DNA of 49,042 nt from Thiobacillus sp. (GTDB lineage: Bacteria > Pseudomonadota > Gammaproteobacteria > Burkholderiales > Thiobacillaceae), in the NCBI GenBank assembly GCA_011391285.1, contig JAABQU010000022.1, positions 1 through 49,042 on the forward strand, written 5' to 3'. The position numbers and the translations under genes are program-made. Position 1 is the first letter of the stretch. Every line of letters starts with the position of its first letter. The notes under the pieces were generated by a model, which did not search any database, was not told the origin of the DNA, and worked only from the letters and a program-made list of their open reading frames with translations. Positions 28,802 to 37,273 of the stretch are shown here, in pieces.

Positions 28802-31800
28802 ATGATCCTTTCCGACATTTCCATCCGCCGACCGGTGCTGGCCACCGTGATGAGCCTGCTCATCATCCTGATCGGACTGATCGCCTTCGACCGCCTGCCG
28901 GTGCGCGAATACCCCAACATCGACGCCCCGGTGGTGTCGGTGCGCACGGTCTATCCCGGCGCCTCGGCTGAGGTGATGGAAAGCCAGATCACCAAGCCGC
29001 TGGAGGATTCCCTGTCCGGCATCGAAGGCATCCGCACCATCAAGTCGGTCAGCCGTGAGGAAGTCAGCCAGATCACGGTGGAGTTCGTGCAGTCGCGCGA
29101 TCCCGAAGCCGCAGCCAACGACACCCGCGACCGCGTGGCACGGGTGCGCGGCGTACTGCCCAACGAGGCCGAAGACCCGGTGGTGGCCAAGATCGAGGCC
29201 GACGCCCAGGCCATCATCTGGCTGGCCTTTTCCAGCGACCGCCAGTCGCCGCTGGAAATCACCGACTACGCCGACCGCGTGGTGGCCGATCAGTTGAAAA
29301 CCCTGCCGGGCGTGGCTTCGGTCATCGTCGGCGGGCAGCGCCGCTATGCCATGCGGGTGTGGCTCGACCCCAGCCGCATGGCGGCGCTCGGGGTGACGGT
29401 GCAGGACGTGGAGGCTGCGCTCAGAAGCCAGAACACCGAATTGCCCTCGGGCCGAATCGAAAGTCAGATGCGCGAATTCACCGTACTGGCCGAAACAGAT
29501 TTACGCACCCCGGCAGAATTCGAGCGCGTCATCATCCGCGACAGCGGAGGCGTGCTGGTGCGGCTGGAGGACATCGGCCGTGCCGAAGTGGGCGCCGAGG
29601 ATGAACGCAATATCGTGCGGGTCAACGGGCGCGCGGCGGTGGGACTGGGAATCGTCAAGCAGTCCACCGCCAACACGCTGGAAGTGGCGCGAGCGGTGAA
29701 GGCCGAACTGCCGCGGCTGGAAGGCGAACTGCCCGAAGGCATGCTGCTGCGGGTCGGCTTCGACAGTTCGATCTTCATCGAAAAATCGATCGATGCCGTC
29801 TACACCACCATGCTCGAGGCGATGGTGCTGGTGGTGGCCGTCATCTTTCTGTTCCTGCGCAACTGGCGCGCCACCCTGATTCCCTTCGTCACCATTCCGG
29901 TGTCGCTGATCGGTGCCTTCATCTTCCTGTATTCGATGGGCTTCACCATCAACGTGCTGACCCTGCTGGGCCTGGTGCTGGCGATCGGCCTGGTGGTCGA
30001 CGACGCCATCGTCATGCTGGAAAACATCTACCGACACATCGAGGAAGGCATGCAGCCTTTCGAGGCGGCGATCAAGGGCGCCAAGGAAATCGGCTTCGCG
30101 GTGATGGCGATGACGCTGACCCTGGTCGCCGTTTTCGCCCCGCTGGCGTTTGCCGAGGGCAACACCGGCAAGCTGTTCACCGAATTCGCGCTGACCGTCG
30201 CCGCCGCCGTGCTGGTGTCCGGCTTCGTCGCACTGACGCTGACGCCGATGATGGCGAGCAAGATGCTGCGGCACGAAACCCGCCACAACGCTTTCTACAA
30301 TGTCGGCGAACGCGTGCTCAATGGCCTCAACAACGCCTACACCAGCAGCCTCGGGCGCGTAGTCAAGCATCCCTGGATCGTCGCGCTGATTTTCGTGCTG
30401 GTGGCGGCTGCGGCGTTCGGCCTCTTGAAATCGCTGAAGTCGGAACTGGCCCCCACCGAGGACCGCGGCTTCTTCATCGGCTACATGCTGGCGCCCGAAG
30501 GCTCCACCCTGCAGTACACCGACGGTTACGCGCGCCAGCTCGAAGGCATCTATCAGAACGTGCCGGAAGTGAATACCGCCTTCGTCGTGGTGGCACCCGG
30601 CCTGGAACGCCCCAACCCGGTCAACACCTCGCTGTCGTTCGTCATGCTCAAACCGTGGGAGGAACGCACCCGCAGCCAGATGGAGATCACCGCCAGCCTC
30701 GGCCCGCAGATGTTCATGGGCATGCCGGGGGTGCTCGCCTTCCCGATCAACCCGCCTTCGCTCGGGCAGAGCTTCCGCAACCCGCCGCTGCAGTTCGTGG
30801 TGCAGGCGCCGAGCTACGCCGAACTCGACACCGCGGTGGAGGCGCTGATGGCCAAGGTGCGCGCCTACCCGGGACTGGCCAACGCCGACACCGACCTCAA
30901 GCTCAACAAGCCGCAGCTCAAGGTCGACATCAACCGCGACAAGGCGGCGCAGATGGGAGTCGGCGTCGATACCATCGGACGCACGCTGGAAACCCTGCTC
31001 GGTGGGCGCGAGGTCACCCGCTTCAAGCAGGCAGGCGAGCAATACAACGTGGTAATCCAGCTGGATCCCGCCGCGCGCGCCGCGCCGCAGGACCTGACTG
31101 CGCTATACGTGCGTGGCCGGGAGAACAGCCTGACGCCGCTGTCCAACCTGGTTGCCCTGACGGAGACCGTCGCGCCGAAGGAACTCAACCACTTCAATCG
31201 CCAGCGCGCCGCCATCATCTCGGCCAACATCGCCCCCGGCTACACCCTGGGCGAGGCGCTTGCCTTCATGGATCAGGCCGCGAAGGAGACGCTGCCGCCC
31301 AGCACCCGCACCGCGCTCGACGGCCAGTCGCGCGAATTCGGCGAATCCGGTCAGACGCTCCTGATCACCTTCGCACTGGCGCTGGTCATCATCTATCTGG
31401 TGCTGGCGGCGCAGTTCGAAAGCTTCATCTCGCCCTTCATCATCATGCTCACGGTGCCGCTCGCGGCCACCGGCGCGCTGCTGGCGCTGAAGCTCACCGA
31501 CGCCACGCTCAACGTATACAGCCAGATCGGCCTGATCATGTTGGTCGGCCTGATCACCAAGCACGGCATCCTGATCGTGGAATTCGCCAACCAACTGCGC
31601 GGAAGAGGCAAGTCCAAGGTCGAGGCGGTGATCGAGGCCGCCAGCCTGCGCCTGCGGCCGATCCTGATGACCACCGCCGCGATGGTGCTGGGCGCGGTGC
31701 CGCTGGCGATCGCCACCGGCGCCGGGGCGGAGTCGCGCTCGCCCATAGGCTGGGTCATCGTCGGCGGCCTGCTGCTCGGCACCCTGCTGACGCTGTTCAT

Positions 31801-31888
31801 CATCCCGGTCGCCTATACCCTGCTGACCCGCGACCGCGTCGCCGCGCCCAACCCCGCCCGCCCCCTGGCCTCCTTCCCCCCGAACTGA
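28802..31888 (+). CDS. RND multidrug efflux permease (HAE1 family)
   Basis: The 1028-residue product has the AcrB-type layout of 12 membrane segments and two large periplasmic loops: MILSDISIRRPVLATVMSLL at the start, VYPGASAEVMESQITKPLED in loop one, and the proton-relay segment GLVVDDAIVMLENIYRHIEE in TM4. It exports hydrophobic or amphipathic compounds driven by protons. Length fits the family. The substrate cannot be predicted. A 32-bp palindrome follows the stop. Confidence 0.95.
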   Translation: MILSDISIRRPVLATVMSLLIILIGLIAFDRLPVREYPNIDAPVVSVRTVYPGASAEVMESQITKPLEDSLSGIEGIRTIKSVSREEVSQITVEFVQSRDPEAAANDTRDRVARVRGVLPNEAEDPVVAKIEADAQAIIWLAFSSDRQSPLEITDYADRVVADQLKTLPGVASVIVGGQRRYAMRVWLDPSRMAALGVTVQDVEAALRSQNTELPSGRIESQMREFTVLAETDLRTPAEFERVIIRDSGGVLVRLEDIGRAEVGAEDERNIVRVNGRAAVGLGIVKQSTANTLEVARAVKAELPRLEGELPEGMLLRVGFDSSIFIEKSIDAVYTTMLEAMVLVVAVIFLFLRNWRATLIPFVTIPVSLIGAFIFLYSMGFTINVLTLLGLVLAIGLVVDDAIVMLENIYRHIEEGMQPFEAAIKGAKEIGFAVMAMTLTLVAVFAPLAFAEGNTGKLFTEFALTVAAAVLVSGFVALTLTPMMASKMLRHETRHNAFYNVGERVLNGLNNAYTSSLGRVVKHPWIVALIFVLVAAAAFGLLKSLKSELAPTEDRGFFIGYMLAPEGSTLQYTDGYARQLEGIYQNVPEVNTAFVVVAPGLERPNPVNTSLSFVMLKPWEERTRSQMEITASLGPQMFMGMPGVLAFPINPPSLGQSFRNPPLQFVVQAPSYAELDTAVEALMAKVRAYPGLANADTDLKLNKPQLKVDINRDKAAQMGVGVDTIGRTLETLLGGREVTRFKQAGEQYNVVIQLDPAARAAPQDLTALYVRGRENSLTPLSNLVALTETVAPKELNHFNRQRAAIISANIAPGYTLGEALAFMDQAAKETLPPSTRTALDGQSREFGESGQTLLITFALALVIIYLVLAAQFESFISPFIIMLTVPLAATGALLALKLTDATLNVYSQIGLIMLVGLITKHGILIVEFANQLRGRGKSKVEAVIEAASLRLRPILMTTAAMVLGAVPLAIATGAGAESRSPIGWVIVGGLLLGTLLTLFIIPVAYTLLTRDRVAAPNPARPLASFPPN

Positions 31889-31898
31889 CGAATTCACC

Positions 31899-31930
31899 CA
31901 CCGTTCTGACGAAGCTTCGTCAGAACGGTG
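31899..31930. terminator. 32-bp perfect palindrome after the RND operon
   Basis: CACCGTTCTGACGAAG and CTTCGTCAGAACGGTG form a perfect inverted repeat with no spacer, centred on AAGCTT. TTTTT follows about 8 bases further on (31938-31942), so it may be a terminator with a displaced T-run, or a large operator. It starts 11 bases after the RND stop codon. Confidence 0.6.
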
Positions 31931-32010
31931 CCGGCCCTTTTTAATCAAGCCGTCAAACGCGCCTGATTTAATGGGGTTTTCCGCGCCATCCGGCGCTACA
32001 GGAGACTGGC

Positions 32011-32328
32011 ATGAACCCTGCTGCATTCCTTGCACAAGCAACGCAAGGAGACACCGACATGATCGAACTGGCGCCCGGCAACACACTGGAAATCAACCTG
32101 AAGGAAGACACCCAGGGTCGCGACCGCGTGGTACTCGCTCTGCAGGCACAGGGATGCACGCTCGACCTCACCCCGCATCAGGCACGGGTGCTGGCAACCG
32201 AATTGATCATGGCCGTGAACCGCGCCGAAGTCCGCAGCAACCTCAAGCACAGCCAGAACAACATGGTGCGTGGCAACCCGTCGACCGAGCAAAGACGGGG
32301 GCTGTTCCATCAGGCTTTTGCCAAGTAA
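32011..32328 (+). CDS. Small protein of unknown function
   Basis: I do not recognise this 105-residue frame. It contains MIELAPGNTLEINLKEDTQG, a hydrophobic/polar mix around VVLALQAQGCTLDLTPHQ and a basic end, with no signal peptide or membrane segment. Both the ATG at 32011 (AGGAG 6 bases before) and the ATG at 32059 (AAGGAG 8 bases before) have good ribosome-binding sites, so either start could be right. Codon use looks like that of its neighbours. It stands alone between the palindrome and the thioredoxin leader. Confidence 0.7.
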   Translation: MNPAAFLAQATQGDTDMIELAPGNTLEINLKEDTQGRDRVVLALQAQGCTLDLTPHQARVLATELIMAVNRAEVRSNLKHSQNNMVRGNPSTEQRRGLFHQAFAK

Positions 32329-32395
32329 TTTTCAGGCCAGTCGGCTTCGGCTGGACCGGGGTAACAGCCTACGCGGCTGAACTGCCCTATAAGAC

Positions 32396-32476
32396 GCCTC
32401 CGATTGTCGGAGGCCCGCCATCCGTGATAGGGTGGCACTCAGGCGCGAAGACTCGTCCTCGCGCCTTTTTCTTTTT
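32396..32476 (+). terminator. Hairpin series ending in a terminator in the thioredoxin leader
   Basis: Three stems follow each other: GCCTCCGA/TCGGAGGC (32396-32414, TTG loop), GCCATCC/GGGTGGC (32417-32436) and GGCGCGA/TCGCGCC (32442-32465), the last followed by TTTTTCTTTTT. A -10-like TATAAG lies at 32388-32393. The set ends 21 bases before the thioredoxin ATG. It could end the upstream gene, attenuate the thioredoxin gene, or be a small RNA of about 75 bases. Confidence 0.65.
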
Positions 32477-32497
32477 ACCCATTGGCAGGAAACCAGC

Positions 32498-32875
32498 ATG
32501 GCCGTCATCGAACTCACCCAGGAAAACTTCGAATCCACCATCAACGGCAGCGACGTCGTCGTCGTCGACTTCTGGGCGCCGTGGTGCGGCCCGTGCCGCG
32601 GATTTGCGCCGATATTCGAAGCCGCCGCCGAGAAGCACGCCAACATCGTGTTCGCCAAGGTCAACACCGAAGTCGAACAGGAACTGGCCGGCTATTTTCA
32701 GATCCGTTCCATTCCCACGCTGATGGTGTTCCGCGAACAGGTCATCCTGTACTCCGAGGCCGGTTCGCTGCCCGCCAGCGCACTGGATGCGCTGATCGAA
32801 CAGGTGATGGGGCTGGACATGGCACAGGTCCACAAGGACATCGCCGACCAGCAGGCGCAGCAGGGTCAGGCCTGA
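32498..32875 (+). CDS. Thioredoxin-family protein
   Basis: The 125-residue cytoplasmic protein has a thioredoxin fold with active site WCGPC (VVVDFWAPWCGPCRGFAP) and the cis-Pro segment IRSIPTLMVFREQ. It should reduce disulfides. After the domain it has an extra tail (MGLDMAQVHKDIADQQAQQG) not found in the usual TrxA of about 108 residues. The ATG follows CAGGAAACC. The stop abuts the convergent hda stop with no gap. Confidence 0.93.
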   Translation: MAVIELTQENFESTINGSDVVVVDFWAPWCGPCRGFAPIFEAAAEKHANIVFAKVNTEVEQELAGYFQIRSIPTLMVFREQVILYSEAGSLPASALDALIEQVMGLDMAQVHKDIADQQAQQGQA

Positions 32876-33526
32876 TCAGGCCCTGACGCCGGACAGCAAC
32901 TGCCGCAGCAGTGGCAGGGTGATCGGTCGGCGCGTTTCCAGGCTGAACCGGTCGAGCGCCTCCAGCATGCGCAGCAGGCTCTGCATGTCGCGCGCGGTGT
33001 GAATCAAGAGATAGTCCGCCACCTGGGGCTCCAGCCGGAACCCCAGAGTTTCGGCATGCTGCGCGAGGGCGGCACGCTTCTCGGCATCGTCCAGTCCATG
33101 CAACTGGAACACCAGACCCCAGCCCAGCCGGGTCTGCAATTCCGGCATCACCGGCAACTCGGCCGGTGCCATATTGCCCGCCGCCAGCCAAAGCCCACCC
33201 GCCTCACGAACCCGGTTGAACGCGGCAAAGCCGGCGTGCTGCTGGGCCTCGCTCCAGGTTTCCACCTGATCCGCGATGACCGCCTGCGCCGCCCGCTGTC
33301 CGCTGCAATCGACCGTCATCCCGCGCGCCCGGCAGGCATGCGCCCAGGCCGCCAGCAAATAACTCTTGCCGCTGCCCGGCGCACCCCACACATAGACCAT
33401 GCGCTCGACTGCGCTGCCATCGAGCATGGCCTGCAATTGCGCCATCAGCTCGACATTGCGCCCCGCCACGAAGCGGTCGAGCTCGGGCTGGGCAGGGGGG
33501 CGGATATCCAGAAGCAGCTGTTGCAT
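32876..33526 (-). CDS. hda: DnaA regulatory inactivator Hda
   Basis: The 216-residue AAA+ protein has an N-terminal clamp-binding motif (MQQLLLDI), Walker A GAPGSGKS at 48-55, and sensor regions like LLIHTARDMQSLLRMLEALD. Hda works with the beta clamp to trigger ATP hydrolysis by DnaA and so limit re-initiation. The short N-terminus and length fit betaproteobacterial Hda. It is divergent from nadA. Confidence 0.9.
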   Translation of the reverse strand: MQQLLLDIRPPAQPELDRFVAGRNVELMAQLQAMLDGSAVERMVYVWGAPGSGKSYLLAAWAHACRARGMTVDCSGQRAAQAVIADQVETWSEAQQHAGFAAFNRVREAGGLWLAAGNMAPAELPVMPELQTRLGWGLVFQLHGLDDAEKRAALAQHAETLGFRLEPQVADYLLIHTARDMQSLLRMLEALDRFSLETRRPITLPLLRQLLSGVRA

Positions 33527-33650
33527 AGGGGCGCAAGGATAAGGCAAAAGCCCCGCTCCGCTCCAGAAAAACCCGGTGGCCGCCAGGTGAAAACGCCCGC
33601 CCCCCGAAGCTATACTTGACGCTTCCACCGTTGATGTCCGAGCCACCCCG

Positions 33651-34715
33651 ATGAGCCCAGCCTTTCCCGTTCCGGTCAGACCCGTGATCCAGCCGCCACC
33701 GATGGTGGAGGAAGTGCTCACCGACGACGAGCGCACCGAACTGAAGTCACGCATCAAGCGCCTGATGAAGGAACAGGACGCGGTGCTGGTCGCGCACTAC
33801 TACACGTCGGCGGATTTGCAGGACCTGGCCGAGGAAACCGGCGGCTGCGTGTCGGATTCGCTGGAAATGGCGCGCTTCGGACACGCCCATCCGGCCAATA
33901 CGCTGATCGTCGCCGGGGTCAAGTTCATGGGCGAGACGGCCAAGATACTCAACCCGGAAAAGCGCGTGATCATGCCCGACCTCGCCGCCGAGTGCTCGCT
34001 CGACCTGGCCTGCCCGGCCGACGAGTTCGCTGCATTTTGCGACGCCCATCCGGATCGCCTGTCCGTCGTCTACGCCAATACCAGCGCCGCGGTGAAGGCA
34101 CGCGCCGACTGGGTCGTCACCTCAGGCATCGCCGCCAAGATCGTCAAATACCTGCACCGCCAGGGCCACAAGCTTTTGTGGGCGCCGGACCGTCATCTGG
34201 GCGATTACGTGCAGCGCGTAACGGGTGCCGACATGCTGCTGTGGCAGGGCTCGTGCGTGGTGCACGAGGCGTTCAAGGCCGAGGCACTGAAAAAGCTGCG
34301 CGCCGAGCACCCGAACGCCGCGGTGCTGGTGCACCCGGAATCGCCGGAAGCGGTGATCGCGCTGGCCGACGTGGTCGGTTCGACCACCCAACTCATCGAG
34401 GCGGTACGCACCCTGCCCAATCCCGAATTCATCGTCGCCACCGACAACGGCATCTTCCACAAGATGCACGCGGCCGCCCCCGGCAAGACCCTGCTGGAAG
34501 CGCCGACCGCAGGCGAAGGCGCCACCTGCGTCTCGTGTGCGCATTGCCCGTGGATGGCGATGAACGGCCTGAGAAAGCTCGCGGCCGTGCTGGAAAACGG
34601 CGGCAACGAAATCCATATCGAGGAGAACATCCGCGCCAAGGCTGCGGTATCGATTCAGCGCATGCTGGATTTTGCCGCGGCCGAAAAAGCCGGGCAGATC
34701 GAACTGGGCGACTGA
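33651..34715 (+). CDS. nadA: Quinolinate synthase
   Basis: The 354-residue protein has the three cysteines that hold the 4Fe-4S cluster: Cys115 (LAAECSLDL), Cys202 ([10 protein letters not shown]) and Cys299 (within [11 protein letters not shown]), plus [18 protein letters not shown] near the start. It condenses iminoaspartate with dihydroxyacetone phosphate in NAD synthesis. nadB and nadC are not in the window. The stop is 12 bases before the next gene. Confidence 0.96.
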   Translation: MSPAFPVPVRPVIQPPPMVEEVLTDDERTELKSRIKRLMKEQDAVLVAHYYTSADLQDLAEETGGCVSDSLEMARFGHAHPANTLIVAGVKFMGETAKILNPEKRVIMPDLAAECSLDLACPADEFAAFCDAHPDRLSVVYANTSAAVKARADWVVTSGIAAKIVKYLHRQGHKLLWAPDRHLGDYVQRVTGADMLLWQGSCVVHEAFKAEALKKLRAEHPNAAVLVHPESPEAVIALADVVGSTTQLIEAVRTLPNPEFIVATDNGIFHKMHAAAPGKTLLEAPTAGEGATCVSCAHCPWMAMNGLRKLAAVLENGGNEIHIEENIRAKAAVSIQRMLDFAAAEKAGQIELGD

Positions 34716-34727
34716 GGCGCCCCGACC

Positions 34728-35648
34728 ATGGCCGGCGCCAGCCTGCTCGCCCTGATCGACGACATCGCCACCATCCTCGACGATGTGTCGGTGATGACCA
34801 AGGTCGCGGCGAAAAAGACCGCCGGCGTGCTGGGCGATGACCTTGCGCTGAATGCCCAGCAGGTGGCGGGCGTGAAGGCCGATCGCGAACTGCCGGTGGT
34901 GTGGGCGGTGGCGAAAGGCTCGCTCGTCAACAAGGCGATACTGGTGCCGTCGGCGCTCGCCATCAGCGCATTCGCGCCATGGGCGGTGACGCCGCTGCTG
35001 ATGCTGGGCGGCGCGTTTCTATGTTTTGAAGGGTTCGAGAAGCTGGCGCACCGATTCCTCCACCGCGAGGAGGTCGCGGCCCATCGCAGCGAACTCGCAC
35101 AAGCGGTGGCCGATCCGGAAATCGATCTGGTGGCGCTGGAAAAAGAAAAGATCAAGGGCGCGATCCGCACCGATTTCATTCTGTCCGCCGAGATCATCGT
35201 CATCACCCTCGGCACCGTCGCGGCTGCGTCGTTCAGCAAACAGGTCACCGTGCTCGCGGGCATCGCTTTCATCATGACCGTCGGGGTGTACGGCCTGGTC
35301 GCGGGAATCGTCAAGCTTGACGATGCGGGCCTCTATCTCAGCCAGCGCCCTGTCCGCTGGATTCGCGCGCTGGGGCTTCGCATCCTCGGCGCTGCGCCGG
35401 TTTTGATGAAAAGTCTTTCAGTCATCGGCACCGCCGCCATGTTCCTGGTCGGCGGCGGCATCCTGGTTCACGGGTTGCCGGTCGCCCATCATGCGGTCGA
35501 GGCGGTCGCCGGATCCGCGGCGGCCTTGCCCGGTATCGGCGGCATGCTGGGGGCGGTCACCCCATTGCTGATGGATGGCCTCGCCGGCATGGTGGCCGGT
35601 GCGCTGGTGCTGGCCGGGGTGATGCTCATCAAGCGGCTGATCCGCTAG
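34728..35648 (+). CDS. DUF808 family membrane protein (YedI-like)
   Basis: This 306-residue protein starts MAGASLLALIDDIATILDDV, the DUF808 signature, followed by several membrane segments (about 70-95, 150-170, 180-205, 225-250, 280-300). The family is widespread and of unknown function. It follows nadA by 12 bases and may share its transcript. Its last 20 bases overlap the convergent YjdF-like gene. Confidence 0.92.
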   Translation: MAGASLLALIDDIATILDDVSVMTKVAAKKTAGVLGDDLALNAQQVAGVKADRELPVVWAVAKGSLVNKAILVPSALAISAFAPWAVTPLLMLGGAFLCFEGFEKLAHRFLHREEVAAHRSELAQAVADPEIDLVALEKEKIKGAIRTDFILSAEIIVITLGTVAAASFSKQVTVLAGIAFIMTVGVYGLVAGIVKLDDAGLYLSQRPVRWIRALGLRILGAAPVLMKSLSVIGTAAMFLVGGGILVHGLPVAHHAVEAVAGSAAALPGIGGMLGAVTPLLMDGLAGMVAGALVLAGVMLIKRLIR

Positions 35649-36258
35649 GCAGCCGTGCCAACTGGCGGTCGTGCGAACGCGACAGCAGCGATTGCGCAAG
35701 CAGCGCGCCCAGCAGCGCCAGAAACATGTCCCACTGGGTGTCCCACACGTCACCCTGCGTGGCCAGGAAGGCGTCGGCCTCCCCACCCATCAGGAGTGCG
35801 ACCCACCATTCGATGAATTCGTAACTGGCACTGAATGCCAACACCACACAGGTCGTCAGAAAGAACAGCCAGCCACCGGACCGCAAGGGCGTTGCGCGGA
35901 TGAGTATTTCGCGTGTGAGCATGGCCGGGATAAAACCCTGCGCCAGATGACCCAGCCGGTCATAGTGGTTGCGTGCCAGATCGAATGCGTCCTGCACCCA
36001 GAAACCCAGCGGCACCCTGGCATAGGTATACGCGCCCCCCAGCATCAGGATCAGGCCATGAATGAACAGCAGCCGGTAAACCAGCGGTGTCAGCGGAAAG
36101 CGGCAGCGGGTCGCCATCAATAACGGCAGGCCCAGCATGACCGGCGAGGTTTCGAGGAACCATGTCGGGCGGTCGAACGGATGTGTCCCTGATGCAGCCA
36201 GCGCCAGCAGGGTCAGCGACGCCAGCACTGTTTTCTCGTAACGGATGATCCAGTTCAT
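35629..36258 (-). CDS. DUF2238/YjdF-like inner-membrane protein
   Basis: The 209-residue protein (MNWIIRYEKTVLASLTLLAL) has about six membrane segments and the family motifs NHYDRLGHLAQGFIPAMLTR, FSASYEFIEWWVAL and TQGDVWDTQWDMFLALLGAL. It belongs to the YjdF/DUF2238 group of integral membrane proteins of unknown function. The ATG at 36258 is the conserved start; no strong ribosome-binding site is seen before it. It converges on the DUF808 gene with a 20-base overlap. Confidence 0.9.
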   Translation of the reverse strand: MNWIIRYEKTVLASLTLLALAASGTHPFDRPTWFLETSPVMLGLPLLMATRCRFPLTPLVYRLLFIHGLILMLGGAYTYARVPLGFWVQDAFDLARNHYDRLGHLAQGFIPAMLTREILIRATPLRSGGWLFFLTTCVVLAFSASYEFIEWWVALLMGGEADAFLATQGDVWDTQWDMFLALLGALLAQSLLSRSHDRQLARLPSGSAA

Positions 36259-36421
36259 CCCCAGGCACCCCGCTTCAATTGAATTTTTCGGTTCACGGGC
36301 GCGCAGCACACAAACGCAGATGCGCAGGCGGGCGCCGCGGCGTTCCCCCAGAACGAGGGATGGATTTCATGCTGGATTGTAGGACACCCGTTTTGCGCCC
36401 CCCATCGGCCATTCAGCCTGC

Positions 36422-37273
36422 CTATTTCTGGAAAGGCTGGATCAGCTTGCGTACCGGATCGTAGGCGGGGTCTTCGACTGCGACGAAACCGTCGTAGGCC
36501 TTGTCGAACGCTTCCAGCGTGGCCGCCCGCTCGGGCGTGCTCCTGTTCAGCGCCAGCAGCGCATCGCGCAACTGGTTGCGCACCGCCTCCGGCATGCCGG
36601 GATGGACGGCGAAGACGTACGAAGGCAACCGGGCGGTGCTGCCGACCACTGCGATGCCCTTGCCCTTGAACTGGTCGGCGATGGAATCCTTGAGGATGCC
36701 ACCGTCAAAGTCGCCTGCCAGCACTGCCTTGGCAATGTTGTCGTAATGCTTGAGATAGGCGAACGATGCAAAGTCGGCGGACTTCAAGCCCATCGACTCG
36801 ACCGCCGCCCTTTGCAGCAAGGCCTTTTCATCGCCAAAGGCAAAGCGCTTGCCCTTGAGCCCTTCCGGCGAGTTGATGCCAGATCCGGCCTTCACGCCGA
36901 TCACCAGAGCGAAGTTCGGGCGTCCTTCGGTGGTGGGCGCCACCAGCGGGATCACCCCGTATTTCCTGCGGGCCTCGACATAGGCCACCGGGGTCAGGTA
37001 GGCAATCTGCGTCTGGCCGGTGCCCAGGTCCTCCACCGCCGAGCCCAGATTCGGCGATGGCCGGAAGCGGATAGTGAGAGGGGTGTTCAGCGCGAGATGG
37101 TTGGTCAGCGCACTCATGCGCCGGATCATCTCGACCGGAATGTCCATGGCCACGGAACCCATGGTCACCTCGACCGCGTGCGCCTTCGGCCCCGGGGCCG
37201 CCCAGGCCGATGCAATCGTTGCGCCCGCCAGTAACGCTGGCAAGAGGATCTGAACCATCCGCTTTGTTTTCAT
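36422..37273 (-). CDS. PhnD-like periplasmic phosphate/phosphonate-type binding protein
   Basis: The 283-residue protein has a signal peptide (MKTKRMVQILLPALLAGATI, cleavage near SAWA) and the PhnD-type fold: LGTGQTQIAYLTPVAYVEAR, GLKGKRFAFGDEKALLQRAA and AGDFDGGILKDSIADQF. Such proteins bind phosphonates, phosphite or other oxyanions for ABC uptake, but no permease or ATPase gene is near. Its start overlaps the stop of the upstream diguanylate cyclase (ATGA), so it may be a sensory partner of the cyclase instead (inference). Confidence 0.92.
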   Translation of the reverse strand: MKTKRMVQILLPALLAGATIASAWAAPGPKAHAVEVTMGSVAMDIPVEMIRRMSALTNHLALNTPLTIRFRPSPNLGSAVEDLGTGQTQIAYLTPVAYVEARRKYGVIPLVAPTTEGRPNFALVIGVKAGSGINSPEGLKGKRFAFGDEKALLQRAAVESMGLKSADFASFAYLKHYDNIAKAVLAGDFDGGILKDSIADQFKGKGIAVVGSTARLPSYVFAVHPGMPEAVRNQLRDALLALNRSTPERAATLEAFDKAYDGFVAVEDPAYDPVRKLIQPFQK

